This document shows positions 34,221-42,768 of a DNA stretch of 64,000 bases, one piece after another. Numbering within the stretch: position 1 is the stretch's first letter; each line of letters starts with the position of its first letter. The notes below the pieces were generated by a model. It had not been told where the DNA came from and searched no databases. It was given only the letters and a program-made list of their open reading frames with translations. Made by a program: the position numbers and the translations under genes. Where the stretch lies: the NCBI GenBank assembly GCA_963760715.1, contig CAVXDY010000003.1, positions 124,001 through 188,000 of the forward strand, given 5' to 3'. The stretch comes from CAVXDY01 sp963760715 (GTDB taxonomy: Bacteria > Actinomycetota > Thermoleophilia > Miltoncostaeales > Miltoncostaeaceae).

Positions 34221-35284
34221 CTGGCACCGATGCGGGTGCGGTCGCCGGGAACCGCCACTGCGATCCCGCTTGCGCCGGCCCGCCCCCGCACCGTGAACGC
34301 ACCCGACGGCTTCGACCGCGCCCGCCCCAGCCGGCGGCCCCGCGGGTCGCGCAGCTCCACCAGCAGGCCGCCCCCGGCCGGGCCCAGGCGGCCCCGCACG
34401 ACCACCCGCGGGCCGGAGCGCGCGGTCGTGACCCCCTGGATGAGGGTGCTGCGTCGCACGAGGCCGAGGTCGCGCAGCTCGAGACCCGCGCCCCCGGGGT
34501 CGGCCACGAGGCGCAGGGCGCGCCGTCCGGGTCGCACCGGCACCCGCACGTCGCGCCACGCGGCCGACGCCCGCGCCGTCACCGCGCGCCCTCCCGCCGC
34601 CAGCCTCAGGGAGCCCTCGCCGCGCACCGCGACGATCAGCTCGCGCGCGCCCGGGCCCGGCGCGAAGGCCGGCGACCGCAGGTCGAGCACGCCGTCCCGG
34701 ATGCGGATCGTGCGGCGGGGCGCCACCCCGCCCGGCTCGAGGGCGCCGCGGGTGACCGTCCAGCCCGGGAGCGGCGCCACCACCGGACCGACGCCCAGGA
34801 TGTCGAGGGACGCCCCCAGCGCCGGGACCGGGTCGAGCACGACGCGCACCGTGCGTCCGGCGAGCGCCGCCACCCCCAGCGCCCACGGCCGCGCGCCGGT
34901 GCCCGGCTCCACCGTCCCGAGGGGGATCTCGGCCCCGCCCTCGACCGGGCGGGCGCGCACCTCGAGCAGCGCCGCGACCGCCGGGGCCCGTGCGGTCACG
35001 AGCAGCGTCTGCGCGCCGGCCGGGATCGCAAGCGGCGGCGAGACCAGGGTCGTGTTGGCGCGCAGGCGCACCCCGGGCGCGGGGGCCAGGGGCACCGGAG
35101 CCTCGCGGCCCTGCGCGTCCCACCCCTCCAGGCCCAGGCTCAGGTCGCCGTTCGCCGGCCCCGGCGAGAGCACCGCGGGGGCCGCCCTCAGGAGCCCGCC
35201 GGGCGGGGCCACCAGGGCCGGGAGGGCGGCGGCGGGCGTGGCGGCCGCGGCGAGGACCGCGGCGGCGGCGAGGACGGTGCGAAC
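34184..35284 (-). CDS. secreted beta-rich protein of unknown function; start codon unclear
   Basis: About 366 residues if read from codon 35284. The N-terminus is a clear signal peptide (RTVLAAAAVLAAAATPAAA), and the rest is a Gly/Arg/Val-rich beta protein with carbohydrate-binding-like phrasing (NGDLSLGLEGWD, VSPPLAIPAG, GWTVTRGALEPGG) and a C-terminal Ig-like stretch (GRLGPAGGGLLVELRDPRGR). No ATG, GTG or TTG exists near the signal peptide in frame; a good AGGGAG site lies 6 nt before GTT 35284. That implies a rare start codon, a base error, or a start further downstream that would lose the signal. Confidence 0.6.
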   Translation of the reverse strand, partial: VRTVLAAAAVLAAAATPAAALPALVAPPGGLLRAAPAVLSPGPANGDLSLGLEGWDAQGREAPVPLAPAPGVRLRANTTLVSPPLAIPAGAQTLLVTARAPAVAALLEVRARPVEGGAEIPLGTVEPGTGARPWALGVAALAGRTVRVVLDPVPALGASLDILGVGPVVAPLPGWTVTRGALEPGGVAPRRTIRIRDGVLDLRSPAFAPGPGARELIVAVRGEGSLRLAAGGRAVTARASAAWRDVRVPVRPGRRALRLVADPGGAGLELRDLGLVRRSTLIQGVTTARSGPRVVVRGRLGPAGGGLLVELRDPRGRRLGRARSKPSGAFTVRGRAGASGIAVAVPGDRTRIGASRRLLQAAWMPR

Positions 35285-35329
35285 GGGCGGCTCCCTGCAC
35301 GACGGGCGGGCCTGCGTAGAGTGGGCGCG

Positions 35330-37252
35330 ATGATAGAGGCGGGCCGCGCAGCCCCGGAAGGCGCCCTGGTGGGCGTGGACGTGGGCGGCACCTTCACCGA
35401 CGCGGCCGTGGTGCACGCGGGCCGCCTCGTGACCGCCAAGCTGCCCACGACGCCCGATGACCAGAGCGAGGCGGCGGTGGCCGCGGTGCTGGCGGCCCTC
35501 GAGCGCGCGGGCCTGGGGCCCGGGGACGTGGCCGGCTTCCGTCACGGGATGACGGTCGGCACCAACGCCCTGCTGGAGGGCAAGGGCGCCCGCACGTCGC
35601 TGGTGGCGACCGAGGGGTTCGGCGACCTGCTGGAGCTGCGCCGCCAGAACCGGGCCCACCTCTACCGCCTGGACGCCCACCACCCGCCCCCGCTCGTGCC
35701 CCACGAGCGCTCCCACGAGGTGCGCGAGCGGTGCGGCCCCGGGGGCGTGGTCACGCCGCTCGACCCGGCGTCGGTGGAGCGGGTGGTGGACGCGGTGCGC
35801 GCCGACGGGGGCGAGTCCGTGGCCCTCGGCCTGCTGTTCTCGTTCGCCCACCCGGAGCACGAGCGGCAGGTCGCGCGGGCGCTGCGGGCCGCGCTTCCCG
35901 GCGTGCACGTGAGCGCCTCCCACGAGGTGCTCCCCGAGATCCGGGAGTACGAGCGGCTCTCGACCACCGCGGTCAACGCGTACCTCACCCCGGTGCTGCG
36001 CGCCTACCTGCGCCGGCTGGCCACGCGGGCCGGGGACGCCGGGCTGCCCGCACCCGCGATCATGCAGTCGAGCGGCGGGGTCCTGCCCATCGAGGTCGCC
36101 GCCGAGCACGCGGCCTGGACCGTGCTGAGCGGCCCGGCCGGCGGGGTGATCGGCGCCGCGCACCTCGCGGCGCGCGAGCACCGCCCCCTGGCGCTGACCT
36201 TCGACATGGGCGGCACCTCCTGCGACGTCGCGCTCGTGCGCGACGGCGCCCCGGCGCGGACGGCCCGCACGGTCATCGCCGGCCATCCCCTGCACCTGCC
36301 GATGCTGGACGTTGCCACCGTCTCGGCCGGCGGCGGCAGCGTGGCCTGGGCCGACTCCGGCGGCGCGCTGCGGGTGGGGCCCGAGTCGGCGGGCGCGCGC
36401 CCCGGCCCGGCCGCCTACGGCCTGGGAGGCGACCGGCCCACGGTCACCGACGCGAACGTGGTCCTGGGACGCCTTCCCACCGACGCCCCGCTGGGCGGCA
36501 CGATCCGACTGAACCCCGCGGCGGCGCGGGAGACGGTGGGGCGGCTGGCCGGGAGCCTGGGGATGTCCCTGGAGGACTGCGCGCTCGGCATCGTGGAGGT
36601 GGCGGTGCAGGAGATGGTGCGGGCGCTCCGCCTGGTGAGCGTCGAGCGCGGCGAGGACGCGCGCGAGGCCACGCTCATCGCCTTCGGAGGGGCCGGGCCG
36701 CTGCACGCCTGCCCCGTGGCCGACGAGCTGGGCATGACCCGCATCGTCGCCCCGCCCGCGGCCGGGGTCCTGGCGGCGCTGGGCCTGGTGGTGGCGGGCG
36801 AGCGCCGCGACCACGTGCAGACCGTGCTCGTGCGGGTGGGCGGCGGCACCCCCCTCGGCCCCCTCCTCGCCCCCCTCGCCGAGCGCGCCCGCGCCGAGCT
36901 TGCGGGAGCCGCGCACCGGGCGTCCGCCGACTGCCGCTACGTGGGGCAGAGCCACTCCCTCACGATCGACTGGGACCCGGAGCGCCCCGACGAGGAGCTT
37001 GCCGTCGCCTTCCACGCGGCCCATCGCGCGCGCTTCGGGGACGCCGACCCCGGGCGCCCGGTCGAGGCCGTGACCCTGCGCCTGGCCGCCGAGCTCCCCG
37101 GCTCGCCGCCGGACCTGCCCACGGGCGAGCCGGGCGAGCCGCTGCGGGGGCCGGCCGTGATCCCGATGGAGGGGGCCACCTGCTGGGTGGGCGAGGGCTG
37201 GACCGCGCGCACGGACGCCGTGGGCGCGATCGTGTTGGAGCGCCACGGCTGA
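35330..37252 (+). CDS. hydantoinase/oxoprolinase subunit A family protein
   Basis: 640 residues. It opens with LVGVDVGGTFTDAAVV, the ASKHA-type phosphate loop of HyuA/OplA enzymes, then HGMTVGTNALLEGKG, LSGPAGGVIGAAHLA, and the ATPase-like TFDMGGTSCDVALV; the end has YVGQSHSL and the GPAVIP segment. Family members carry out ATP-dependent opening of cyclic amides (5-oxoproline, hydantoins) or carboxylation of ketones, with a B subunit. ATG 35330 is 8 nt after TAGAGT (35317-35322), a leaderless start; GTG 35321 lies inside that box. The stop shares a base with the B-subunit ATG. Confidence 0.88.
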   Translation: MIEAGRAAPEGALVGVDVGGTFTDAAVVHAGRLVTAKLPTTPDDQSEAAVAAVLAALERAGLGPGDVAGFRHGMTVGTNALLEGKGARTSLVATEGFGDLLELRRQNRAHLYRLDAHHPPPLVPHERSHEVRERCGPGGVVTPLDPASVERVVDAVRADGGESVALGLLFSFAHPEHERQVARALRAALPGVHVSASHEVLPEIREYERLSTTAVNAYLTPVLRAYLRRLATRAGDAGLPAPAIMQSSGGVLPIEVAAEHAAWTVLSGPAGGVIGAAHLAAREHRPLALTFDMGGTSCDVALVRDGAPARTARTVIAGHPLHLPMLDVATVSAGGGSVAWADSGGALRVGPESAGARPGPAAYGLGGDRPTVTDANVVLGRLPTDAPLGGTIRLNPAAARETVGRLAGSLGMSLEDCALGIVEVAVQEMVRALRLVSVERGEDAREATLIAFGGAGPLHACPVADELGMTRIVAPPAAGVLAALGLVVAGERRDHVQTVLVRVGGGTPLGPLLAPLAERARAELAGAAHRASADCRYVGQSHSLTIDWDPERPDEELAVAFHAAHRARFGDADPGRPVEAVTLRLAAELPGSPPDLPTGEPGEPLRGPAVIPMEGATCWVGEGWTARTDAVGAIVLERHG

Positions 37253-38790
37253 TGGACCCCGTGACCCTCCAGGTGATGGCCAACGCACTGCGCGCCGTGG
37301 CCGAGGAGATGGAGGCGGCCCTGGTGCGCAGCGCCTTCAGCCCCAACATCGTCGAGCGGCGCGATTGCAGCACGGCGATCTTCGACGGCGCCGGCCGCAT
37401 GGTGGTGCAGTCGGCCTCGATCCCCGTGCACCTGGGCGCGATGCCCGAGGCGGTCGCCGCCGCCCGCGAGCGCGGTGCGGCGCCGGGGGAGGTCTGGCTG
37501 GTGAACGACCCCTACCGGGGCGGCACCCACCTGCCCGACCTGACGATGATCTCGGCGCTGCCGCTGGAGGGGGCCATCGCCGCCTACGCGGTGACCCGCG
37601 CCCACCACGCCGACGTGGGCGGGATGGCGCCCGGCAGCATGCCCGCAGGCTCGCGCGAGCTCCTGCAGGAGGGCCTGGTGATCCCGCCGGTGCGCGTCGT
37701 GCGCGAGGGCGCGCCGGTGTCCGACGTGGTCGAGCTGGTGCTCGCGAACAGCCGCGCGCCGGGCGAGCGCGGGGGCGACCTGCGGGCCCAGCTCGCCGCC
37801 CACCGCCTGGCCGAGCGGCGCCTGGGCGAGGTCGCCGCGCGCCACGGCGCCGGCCGGGTGCGCGAGGCCTTCGGCGCGCTGCTGGACTACGCCGAGCGCC
37901 GCACCCGCGCGGCGATCGCCGAGATGCCGGATGGCCGCTACGAGGCGGCCGAGGCCCTGGAGGGCGATGGCGTCACCGGCGACGACCTCTGGATCCGGGT
38001 GGCGGTCACGATCGCGGGCGACGGCATGGTGGTCAACTTCGCGGGCACCGACCCCCAGGGCCCGGGCAACTGCAACTGCCCGCCGGCCGTCACGCGCTCG
38101 GCGGTCTACTTCGTGGTGCGGAGCGTGACCGACCCGGACATCCCGGCCTCGGCGGGCGCGTTCGCGCCGGTGGAGGTGCGCGCGCCGGAGGGGACCCTCG
38201 TCAACGCCCGCCCGCCGGCCGCCGTCGCCGGGGGCAACGTGGAGACCTCCAGCCGGATCGTCAACGCGGTCACCGCGGCCCTGGGCGCGGCGATCGACGT
38301 GCCCGCCCAGGGGCAGGGCACGATGAACAACCTCACCCTCGGCGGCGCCGGGTTCACCTACTACGAGACCCTGGGGGGCGGGCAGGGCGCCTCCTCGCGC
38401 GCCGACGGCCCGTCGGGCGTGCACGTGGCCATGAGCAACACGCTCAACACGCCGATCGAGGCCCTCGAGGCCGCCTACCCGCTGCGCGTGGAGGCCTACC
38501 GCCTGCGGCGCGGGTCGGGCGGGGCGGGGCGCCACCGCGGCGGCGACGGCGTGGAGCGGCGCATCCGCCTGCTGGTCAACGCCGAGGCGTCGGTCATCGC
38601 CGAGCGCCGTCGCAGGGCCCCGGCGGGCCGGGCGGGCGGACACGACGGGGCCACGGGCCGCACATCGCTGAACGGCGAGACGCTACCGGCCAAGTGGCGC
38701 GGCCTCGTCGAGGCCGGAGACGTCCTGGGCATCGAGACGCCCGGGGGCGGGGGGTTTGGAGCCCCGCCCCCGGACGCGCCCAGGACCTGA
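37252..38790 (+). CDS. hydantoinase/oxoprolinase subunit B family protein
   Basis: 512 residues. Typical HyuB landmarks: PVTLQVMANALRAVAEEM, LVRSAFSPNIVERRDCS, VWLVNDPYRGGTHLPDL, THADVGG-like RAHHADVGGMAPGSMP, and the Gly-rich end ETPGGGGFG. Its ATG overlaps the A-subunit stop (TGATG), so an A2B2-type complex is expected. With no other catabolic genes nearby the substrate cannot be named. Confidence 0.9.
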   Translation: MDPVTLQVMANALRAVAEEMEAALVRSAFSPNIVERRDCSTAIFDGAGRMVVQSASIPVHLGAMPEAVAAARERGAAPGEVWLVNDPYRGGTHLPDLTMISALPLEGAIAAYAVTRAHHADVGGMAPGSMPAGSRELLQEGLVIPPVRVVREGAPVSDVVELVLANSRAPGERGGDLRAQLAAHRLAERRLGEVAARHGAGRVREAFGALLDYAERRTRAAIAEMPDGRYEAAEALEGDGVTGDDLWIRVAVTIAGDGMVVNFAGTDPQGPGNCNCPPAVTRSAVYFVVRSVTDPDIPASAGAFAPVEVRAPEGTLVNARPPAAVAGGNVETSSRIVNAVTAALGAAIDVPAQGQGTMNNLTLGGAGFTYYETLGGGQGASSRADGPSGVHVAMSNTLNTPIEALEAAYPLRVEAYRLRRGSGGAGRHRGGDGVERRIRLLVNAEASVIAERRRRAPAGRAGGHDGATGRTSLNGETLPAKWRGLVEAGDVLGIETPGGGGFGAPPPDAPRT

Positions 38791-38792
38791 GC

Positions 38793-39086
38793 TCAGGGCC
38801 GGTCGCCCACCAGGGTCCAGACGCTGTAGCCGCAGACCTGGCAGTGGGCCCGGGAGCGCGGGCCGGGCCGCCGGACCCCCTCGCAGCCGGCCCAGCTCCC
38901 GCAGCGATCCTCGTCCTCCCAGGTGGACGCCCCGCAGGTGGGGCACTCCTCGGGGAGGTAGGCGGCGCTCAACACGCGCACCGCCTCGCGGCAGAACCGG
39001 CACGAGTACACCAGGTGCCGGGACAGGTGAAGGCGGCGCAGCTCGGCGCGCGCCCGGGATGTATCGGAGCCCGAGTACATGGTCAT
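38793..39086 (-). CDS. small multi-Cys zinc-binding protein
   Basis: 97 residues with three CxxC-type knuckles and a looser pair: CRFC (about 29-32), CPTC (about 46-49), C-x5-C (CGSWAGC) and CQVC near the end. The helical first 25 residues are followed by the metal modules. No family recognised; likely nucleic-acid or protein binding. ATG 39086 has a run of G (GGGGGG) 6 nt before it. Its leader contains a perfect 16-bp palindrome, so it may be repressor controlled. Confidence 0.65.
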   Translation of the reverse strand: MTMYSGSDTSRARAELRRLHLSRHLVYSCRFCREAVRVLSAAYLPEECPTCGASTWEDEDRCGSWAGCEGVRRPGPRSRAHCQVCGYSVWTLVGDRP

Positions 39087-39106
39087 GTACGGCCCCCCTT
39101 TCAATT

Positions 39107-39122
39107 CGTGCCGATCGGCACG
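39107..39122. promoter_or_regulatory. perfect 16-bp palindrome in the leader of the zinc protein gene
   Basis: CGTGCCGATCGGCACG is identical on both strands. It lies between the candidate -10 box TACGGT (39138-39143, minus sense) and the ribosome site of the gene ending at 38793. This is the position expected for a roadblock operator of a dimeric repressor. No T-tract follows, so it is not a good terminator. Confidence 0.5.
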
Positions 39123-39198
39123 ATGTGGCGAGGTCCGACCGTACCACTCCCCCGGGCGGCGGCAAAAACCGATCCGCCCGCGCATCCCGCAAGGAGCG

Positions 39199-39960
39199 TC
39201 AGGGGGTGGCGGTGCCCGCCGGGGCGAGATCCCTGCCCACCAGCACGATGGCGGCGGCGTTCCCCACCTGCGCGGGCGTGTAGCCGTCGAGCGGCGGCGC
39301 GCGCTTGATGCCGAGGACCTTGGCCACGTTCCAGGCGACGCGCCTGTTGCCCTTGGTCCACATGACCACGGACTGGGCCCGGTCGGTGGCGCCGTCGGGC
39401 GGGTTGGTGACCAGCGAGGTGGGCACCTGGAAGCCCTCGTTCTGCAGGGCGGGCGCGACCACCGTGCGCGCGATCCCCGTGACGCCGCTGGCGTTGAACA
39501 CCGCGACCGTGTACTGGCCCGGGTCGCTCAGGGAGGGCACGTCGCTGGGCACCAGGGTGCTGTCCACCGGATTCGGCGGCGTGGACCCCGTGCCGGTCGT
39601 CGAGGTGGTGGTGGCCGCGGCGGGCTCCTGGGCGGTCGCGCCGGAGTTCCCGTCGCCGCGCACGAACAGGTACCAGATGCCCCCGATCGCGAGGACGATC
39701 ACGAGCGCGGCGAGCACGATCGCCCCCACCATCCGCATCTGCCGCTCGAGGCTCGGGGTCCCGGAGCTGACCTTCTGGCGCGCCTGGAGCTCGGCGATGC
39801 GCTGCAGGGGCGCCGGGGTCGCCGCCTCGCCCTGCCGGGCGAGCCGCTCCTCGAGCCGCCGGATCGCACGACCCTGCCGGATGGCCACGATGATGAGGCC
39901 CACCGCGGCGAAGAGACCGAGGATGGCGGCTGACGGGGTCACGAGGTCGAGCCAGGCCAT
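39199..39960 (-). CDS. membrane-anchored LytR C-terminal domain protein
   Basis: 253 residues. Two hydrophobic helices (LGLFAAVGLIIVAIRQG near the start and VGAIVLAALVIVLAIGGIWYLF near residue 80-100) flank a coiled-coil-like segment (RRLEERLARQ). A Thr/Ser/Pro linker leads to a LytR_C-type domain (YTVAVFNASGVTGIARTV, LQNEGFQV, VVMWTKGNRRVAWNVAKVLG). LytR_C domains are found on cell-wall-associated proteins. ATG 39960 follows TACGGT (39970-39975) by 10 nt, so it may be transcribed on its own despite following rel. Confidence 0.8.
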   Translation of the reverse strand: MAWLDLVTPSAAILGLFAAVGLIIVAIRQGRAIRRLEERLARQGEAATPAPLQRIAELQARQKVSSGTPSLERQMRMVGAIVLAALVIVLAIGGIWYLFVRGDGNSGATAQEPAAATTTSTTGTGSTPPNPVDSTLVPSDVPSLSDPGQYTVAVFNASGVTGIARTVVAPALQNEGFQVPTSLVTNPPDGATDRAQSVVMWTKGNRRVAWNVAKVLGIKRAPPLDGYTPAQVGNAAAIVLVGRDLAPAGTATP

Positions 39961-40026
39961 CGGCGAGGCACCGTAGCAGGTGGCTCGGGCGCACCCGGGA
40001 CCCGGCGGTCCCGCCCCACGGCGCCG

Positions 40027-42234
40027 CTACGAGCCCGGCGTGACCCGGTAGGCGTCGAACACCTGGTCCACCTGTCGGAGCGCGTGGATGGAGGCCTTCA
40101 GCGTCTCCAGATCGCCCACCTCGACGGTGAAGCGGTCATGGACCATCTGGTCCTCCATCGCGCAGTTCGCGGACACGATGTTGACGCCGTTCTCGGCGAA
40201 CGCCCGCGAGAGATCCTCCAGCAGATGCGCCCGATCCCAGGCGTCGACGGCGATCTCTACTCGAAAGGACTGCTGGTTGGCGCCGCCCCAGGAGACGGGC
40301 GTGAACCGCTCGGGATTCCGCTTCAGCGCGCGCGCGTTGGGGCAGTCCTCGCGGTGGATCGTGATGCCGCGGCCCAGGGAGATGTAGCCCAGGATGGCGT
40401 CGCCGGGCACCGGCTTGCAGCACTTGGCCAGGCGCACCAGGACGTCGGCGACGCCCTCGATCTGGATGCCCAGGTCGCTGGAGGCGGTGGCCGACGGCGT
40501 GCGGCGGGCGCGCGCGTCGGGCGCCACCGGCTGGTCGTCGGCGACGGACTGCCCGGTCTTCAGGCGGTGCAGGATCTTGTTGACCACGGTCTGGACGGAC
40601 GTCTTCCCGAGGCCGAGGGAGATGTAGAACTCCTCGGCCTTCTTGAAGCCCATCTCCTTCATGACCTCGAGCAGCAGCGGAGAGCCGACCACCCGCTGGC
40701 TGGGCAGGCCCGCCTTGCGGAGCTGGTCCTGCAGGGCCTCGCGGCCGCGGTGCTCGGCGTCCTCCCGGCGCTCGCGGCGGAAGAACTGGCTGATCTTGGA
40801 GCGGGCCTTGGTGGTCTTGACCAGCGTGAGCCAGTCGCGCGACGGAGCGCGCGCGGCCTTCGAGGTGAGGATCTCGACGAAGTCGCCCGACTGGAGCGTG
40901 TAGGTGAGCGGCACGATGCGGCCGTTGACCTTGGCGCCCACGCAGCGGTGGCCGACGTCGGTGTGCACGTCGTAGGCGAAGTCCAGCGGCGTCGAGCCGG
41001 CCGGCAGGTCGCGCACCTCGCCCTTCGGGGTGAACACGAAGACCTCGTCGGAGTAGAGGTCCGAGCGCAGCGCCTCCATGAACTCGCCGGGGTCCCGCGT
41101 CTCGCTCTGCCAGTCCATCATCCGGGACACCCACGCCGGCTGGTCGGGCCCGGCGCCCGCCTTGTAGAGCCAGTGGGCGGCGACGCCGAACTCGGCGGTG
41201 CGGTGCATGGCGTGCGTGCGGATCTGGATCTCGAGCGGCTTGCCCTCCGGCCCGATCACCGTGGTGTGCAGGCTCTGGTACATGTTGGGCTTGGGCATGG
41301 CCACGAAGTCCTTGAAGCGGCCGGGCAGCGGCTTCCAGAGCGAGTGGACGATGCCGACGGCGCCGTAGCAGTCCTTGACCGAGTCCACGAGCACCCGCAT
41401 CGCGGTGAGGTCGTAGATCTCGTTGAACTCCTTGTCGCCGCGGGTCATCTTCTCGTAGATCGAGTAGAAGTGCTTCGCGCGGCCGGTGATCTCGACGCCG
41501 GTGATGCCCACCGCCTCGAGCTCGCGCCCCAGGATGGTCCCGGCCTCCTGGATGAACTGCTCGCGGTCGGGCCGGCGCTGGTTGACCATCTGCTGGATCT
41601 CGCCGAACCGCTTCGGGTGCAGGGTGCTGAACGCCAGGTCCTCGAGCTCCCACTTGAGCGAGTTGATGCCCAGACGGTGGGCGAGCGGCGCGTAGACCTC
41701 GAGCGTCTCCTTGGCCTTCTGGATCTGCTTCTGCTTGGTCATGTACGCGAGGGTGCGCATGTTGTGGAGCCGGTCGGCCAGCTTCACGATCAGGACCCGG
41801 ATGTCGCCGGACATCGAGACGATCAGCTTGCGGTAGTTCTCGGCCTGGTGCTCCTCCTGGCTGTCGAAGTGGATCTTCGAGAGCTTGGTGACCCCGTCCA
41901 CCAGCGCCGCGACCTCGGCCCCGAACTCGCGCTCGACGTCCTCGATCGTCGCGTCCGTGTCCTCGACCGTGTCGTGCAGCAGCGCGGCCATGACCGCCGT
42001 GCCGTCCAGGCCGAGCCCCGCGCAGATCAGCGCGCACCCGAGGGGGTGCGTGATGAAGGGCTCACCGGAGAAGCGCAGCTGGGTGCGGTGGCGCTCCTCG
42101 GCGAACGCGAAGGCTCGTCGCAGGGCGTCGCCGTCCACCTCCGGATGGCGCTCGGCGACCTCCCCGATGAGCTGGTCCAGCTCCGGGCCGCCGGTGCCGA
42201 GCTCGAGCCCGAGGTCCGCGATGTCCTTCGCCAT
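40027..42234 (-). CDS. rel: bifunctional (p)ppGpp synthetase/hydrolase
   Basis: 735 residues. Order: HD hydrolase domain (FITHPLGCALI, ALLHDTVEDTD, LADRLHNMRTL), synthetase domain (GRAKHFYSIYEKM, YDLTAMRVLVDSV, PKPNMYQSLHTTV, EIQIRTHAMH), TGS (VFTPKGEVRDLPAGSTPLDFAYDVH), a Cys-containing conserved region (LAKCCKPVPGD) and a C-terminal ACT domain (FRVEIAVDAWDR). The HD motif is intact, so it should both make and degrade (p)ppGpp in the stringent response. ATG 42234 is 7 nt after TATCGT (42241-42246), a leaderless start. Confidence 0.97.
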   Translation of the reverse strand: MAKDIADLGLELGTGGPELDQLIGEVAERHPEVDGDALRRAFAFAEERHRTQLRFSGEPFITHPLGCALICAGLGLDGTAVMAALLHDTVEDTDATIEDVEREFGAEVAALVDGVTKLSKIHFDSQEEHQAENYRKLIVSMSGDIRVLIVKLADRLHNMRTLAYMTKQKQIQKAKETLEVYAPLAHRLGINSLKWELEDLAFSTLHPKRFGEIQQMVNQRRPDREQFIQEAGTILGRELEAVGITGVEITGRAKHFYSIYEKMTRGDKEFNEIYDLTAMRVLVDSVKDCYGAVGIVHSLWKPLPGRFKDFVAMPKPNMYQSLHTTVIGPEGKPLEIQIRTHAMHRTAEFGVAAHWLYKAGAGPDQPAWVSRMMDWQSETRDPGEFMEALRSDLYSDEVFVFTPKGEVRDLPAGSTPLDFAYDVHTDVGHRCVGAKVNGRIVPLTYTLQSGDFVEILTSKAARAPSRDWLTLVKTTKARSKISQFFRRERREDAEHRGREALQDQLRKAGLPSQRVVGSPLLLEVMKEMGFKKAEEFYISLGLGKTSVQTVVNKILHRLKTGQSVADDQPVAPDARARRTPSATASSDLGIQIEGVADVLVRLAKCCKPVPGDAILGYISLGRGITIHREDCPNARALKRNPERFTPVSWGGANQQSFRVEIAVDAWDRAHLLEDLSRAFAENGVNIVSANCAMEDQMVHDRFTVEVGDLETLKASIHALRQVDQVFDAYRVTPGS

Positions 42235-42278
42235 ATGTGAACGATACCGCGGTCCCCGGGCGGCGCCAGGTGTCCCCC

Positions 42279-42716
42279 CTATCCGGCGCTCGTGATGCTC
42301 CTCCAGACGATGGTGAGGGTGATGTCCATCGGCCGGCCGCTCTGGTTGCGGAACCGGAAGGTCCACGTGCGGTTGGCGGGGGTCGCCGGCGTGCTGATGC
42401 CCGTGCAGATGAGCGACCCGGCCGCGCCCTGACAGGCGCTCGAGGCCTGGGAGCTCGGCGCCGCCAGCACCGTGAACTGCGACCCGCCGTTGCGCTGCTG
42501 GGTGAGCCGGAAGCGCTTCTCGCCGTCGCTCGCGGCGCGCAGCGCGAAGGCGAACTCGCCCTTCGGCACCTTGCCGATCTTCAGGGCGGCCACGTGGTGG
42601 GGCGCCACCTGGACGTCGAGCTGGAAGCGGTTCGGGTGCGCCGTCGTCGCCGCCGTGGCCGTCGTGGCCACCGCGACCGCCGCCGCCGCCGCGATCAAGA
42701 GCCATCGGACACGCAT
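42279..42716 (-). CDS. secreted protein of unknown function
   Basis: 145 residues with a clear signal peptide (RVRWLLIAAAAAVAVATTATA). The mature part is beta-like (FQLDVQVAPHHVAALKIG, TWTFRFRNQSGRPMDITLTIVW) with a single possible disulfide pair (SSACQG and LICTG). A strong AGGAGG site lies 5 nt before ATG 42716. It sits between recJ and rel on the same strand; function unknown. Confidence 0.75.
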   Translation of the reverse strand: MRVRWLLIAAAAAVAVATTATAATTAHPNRFQLDVQVAPHHVAALKIGKVPKGEFAFALRAASDGEKRFRLTQQRNGGSQFTVLAAPSSQASSACQGAAGSLICTGISTPATPANRTWTFRFRNQSGRPMDITLTIVWRSITSAG

Positions 42717-42768
42717 GGGGTCCTCCTGGGTGGGGTCGGGCTCGCGCCCGGGTGGGTCGCCGGCCCGC

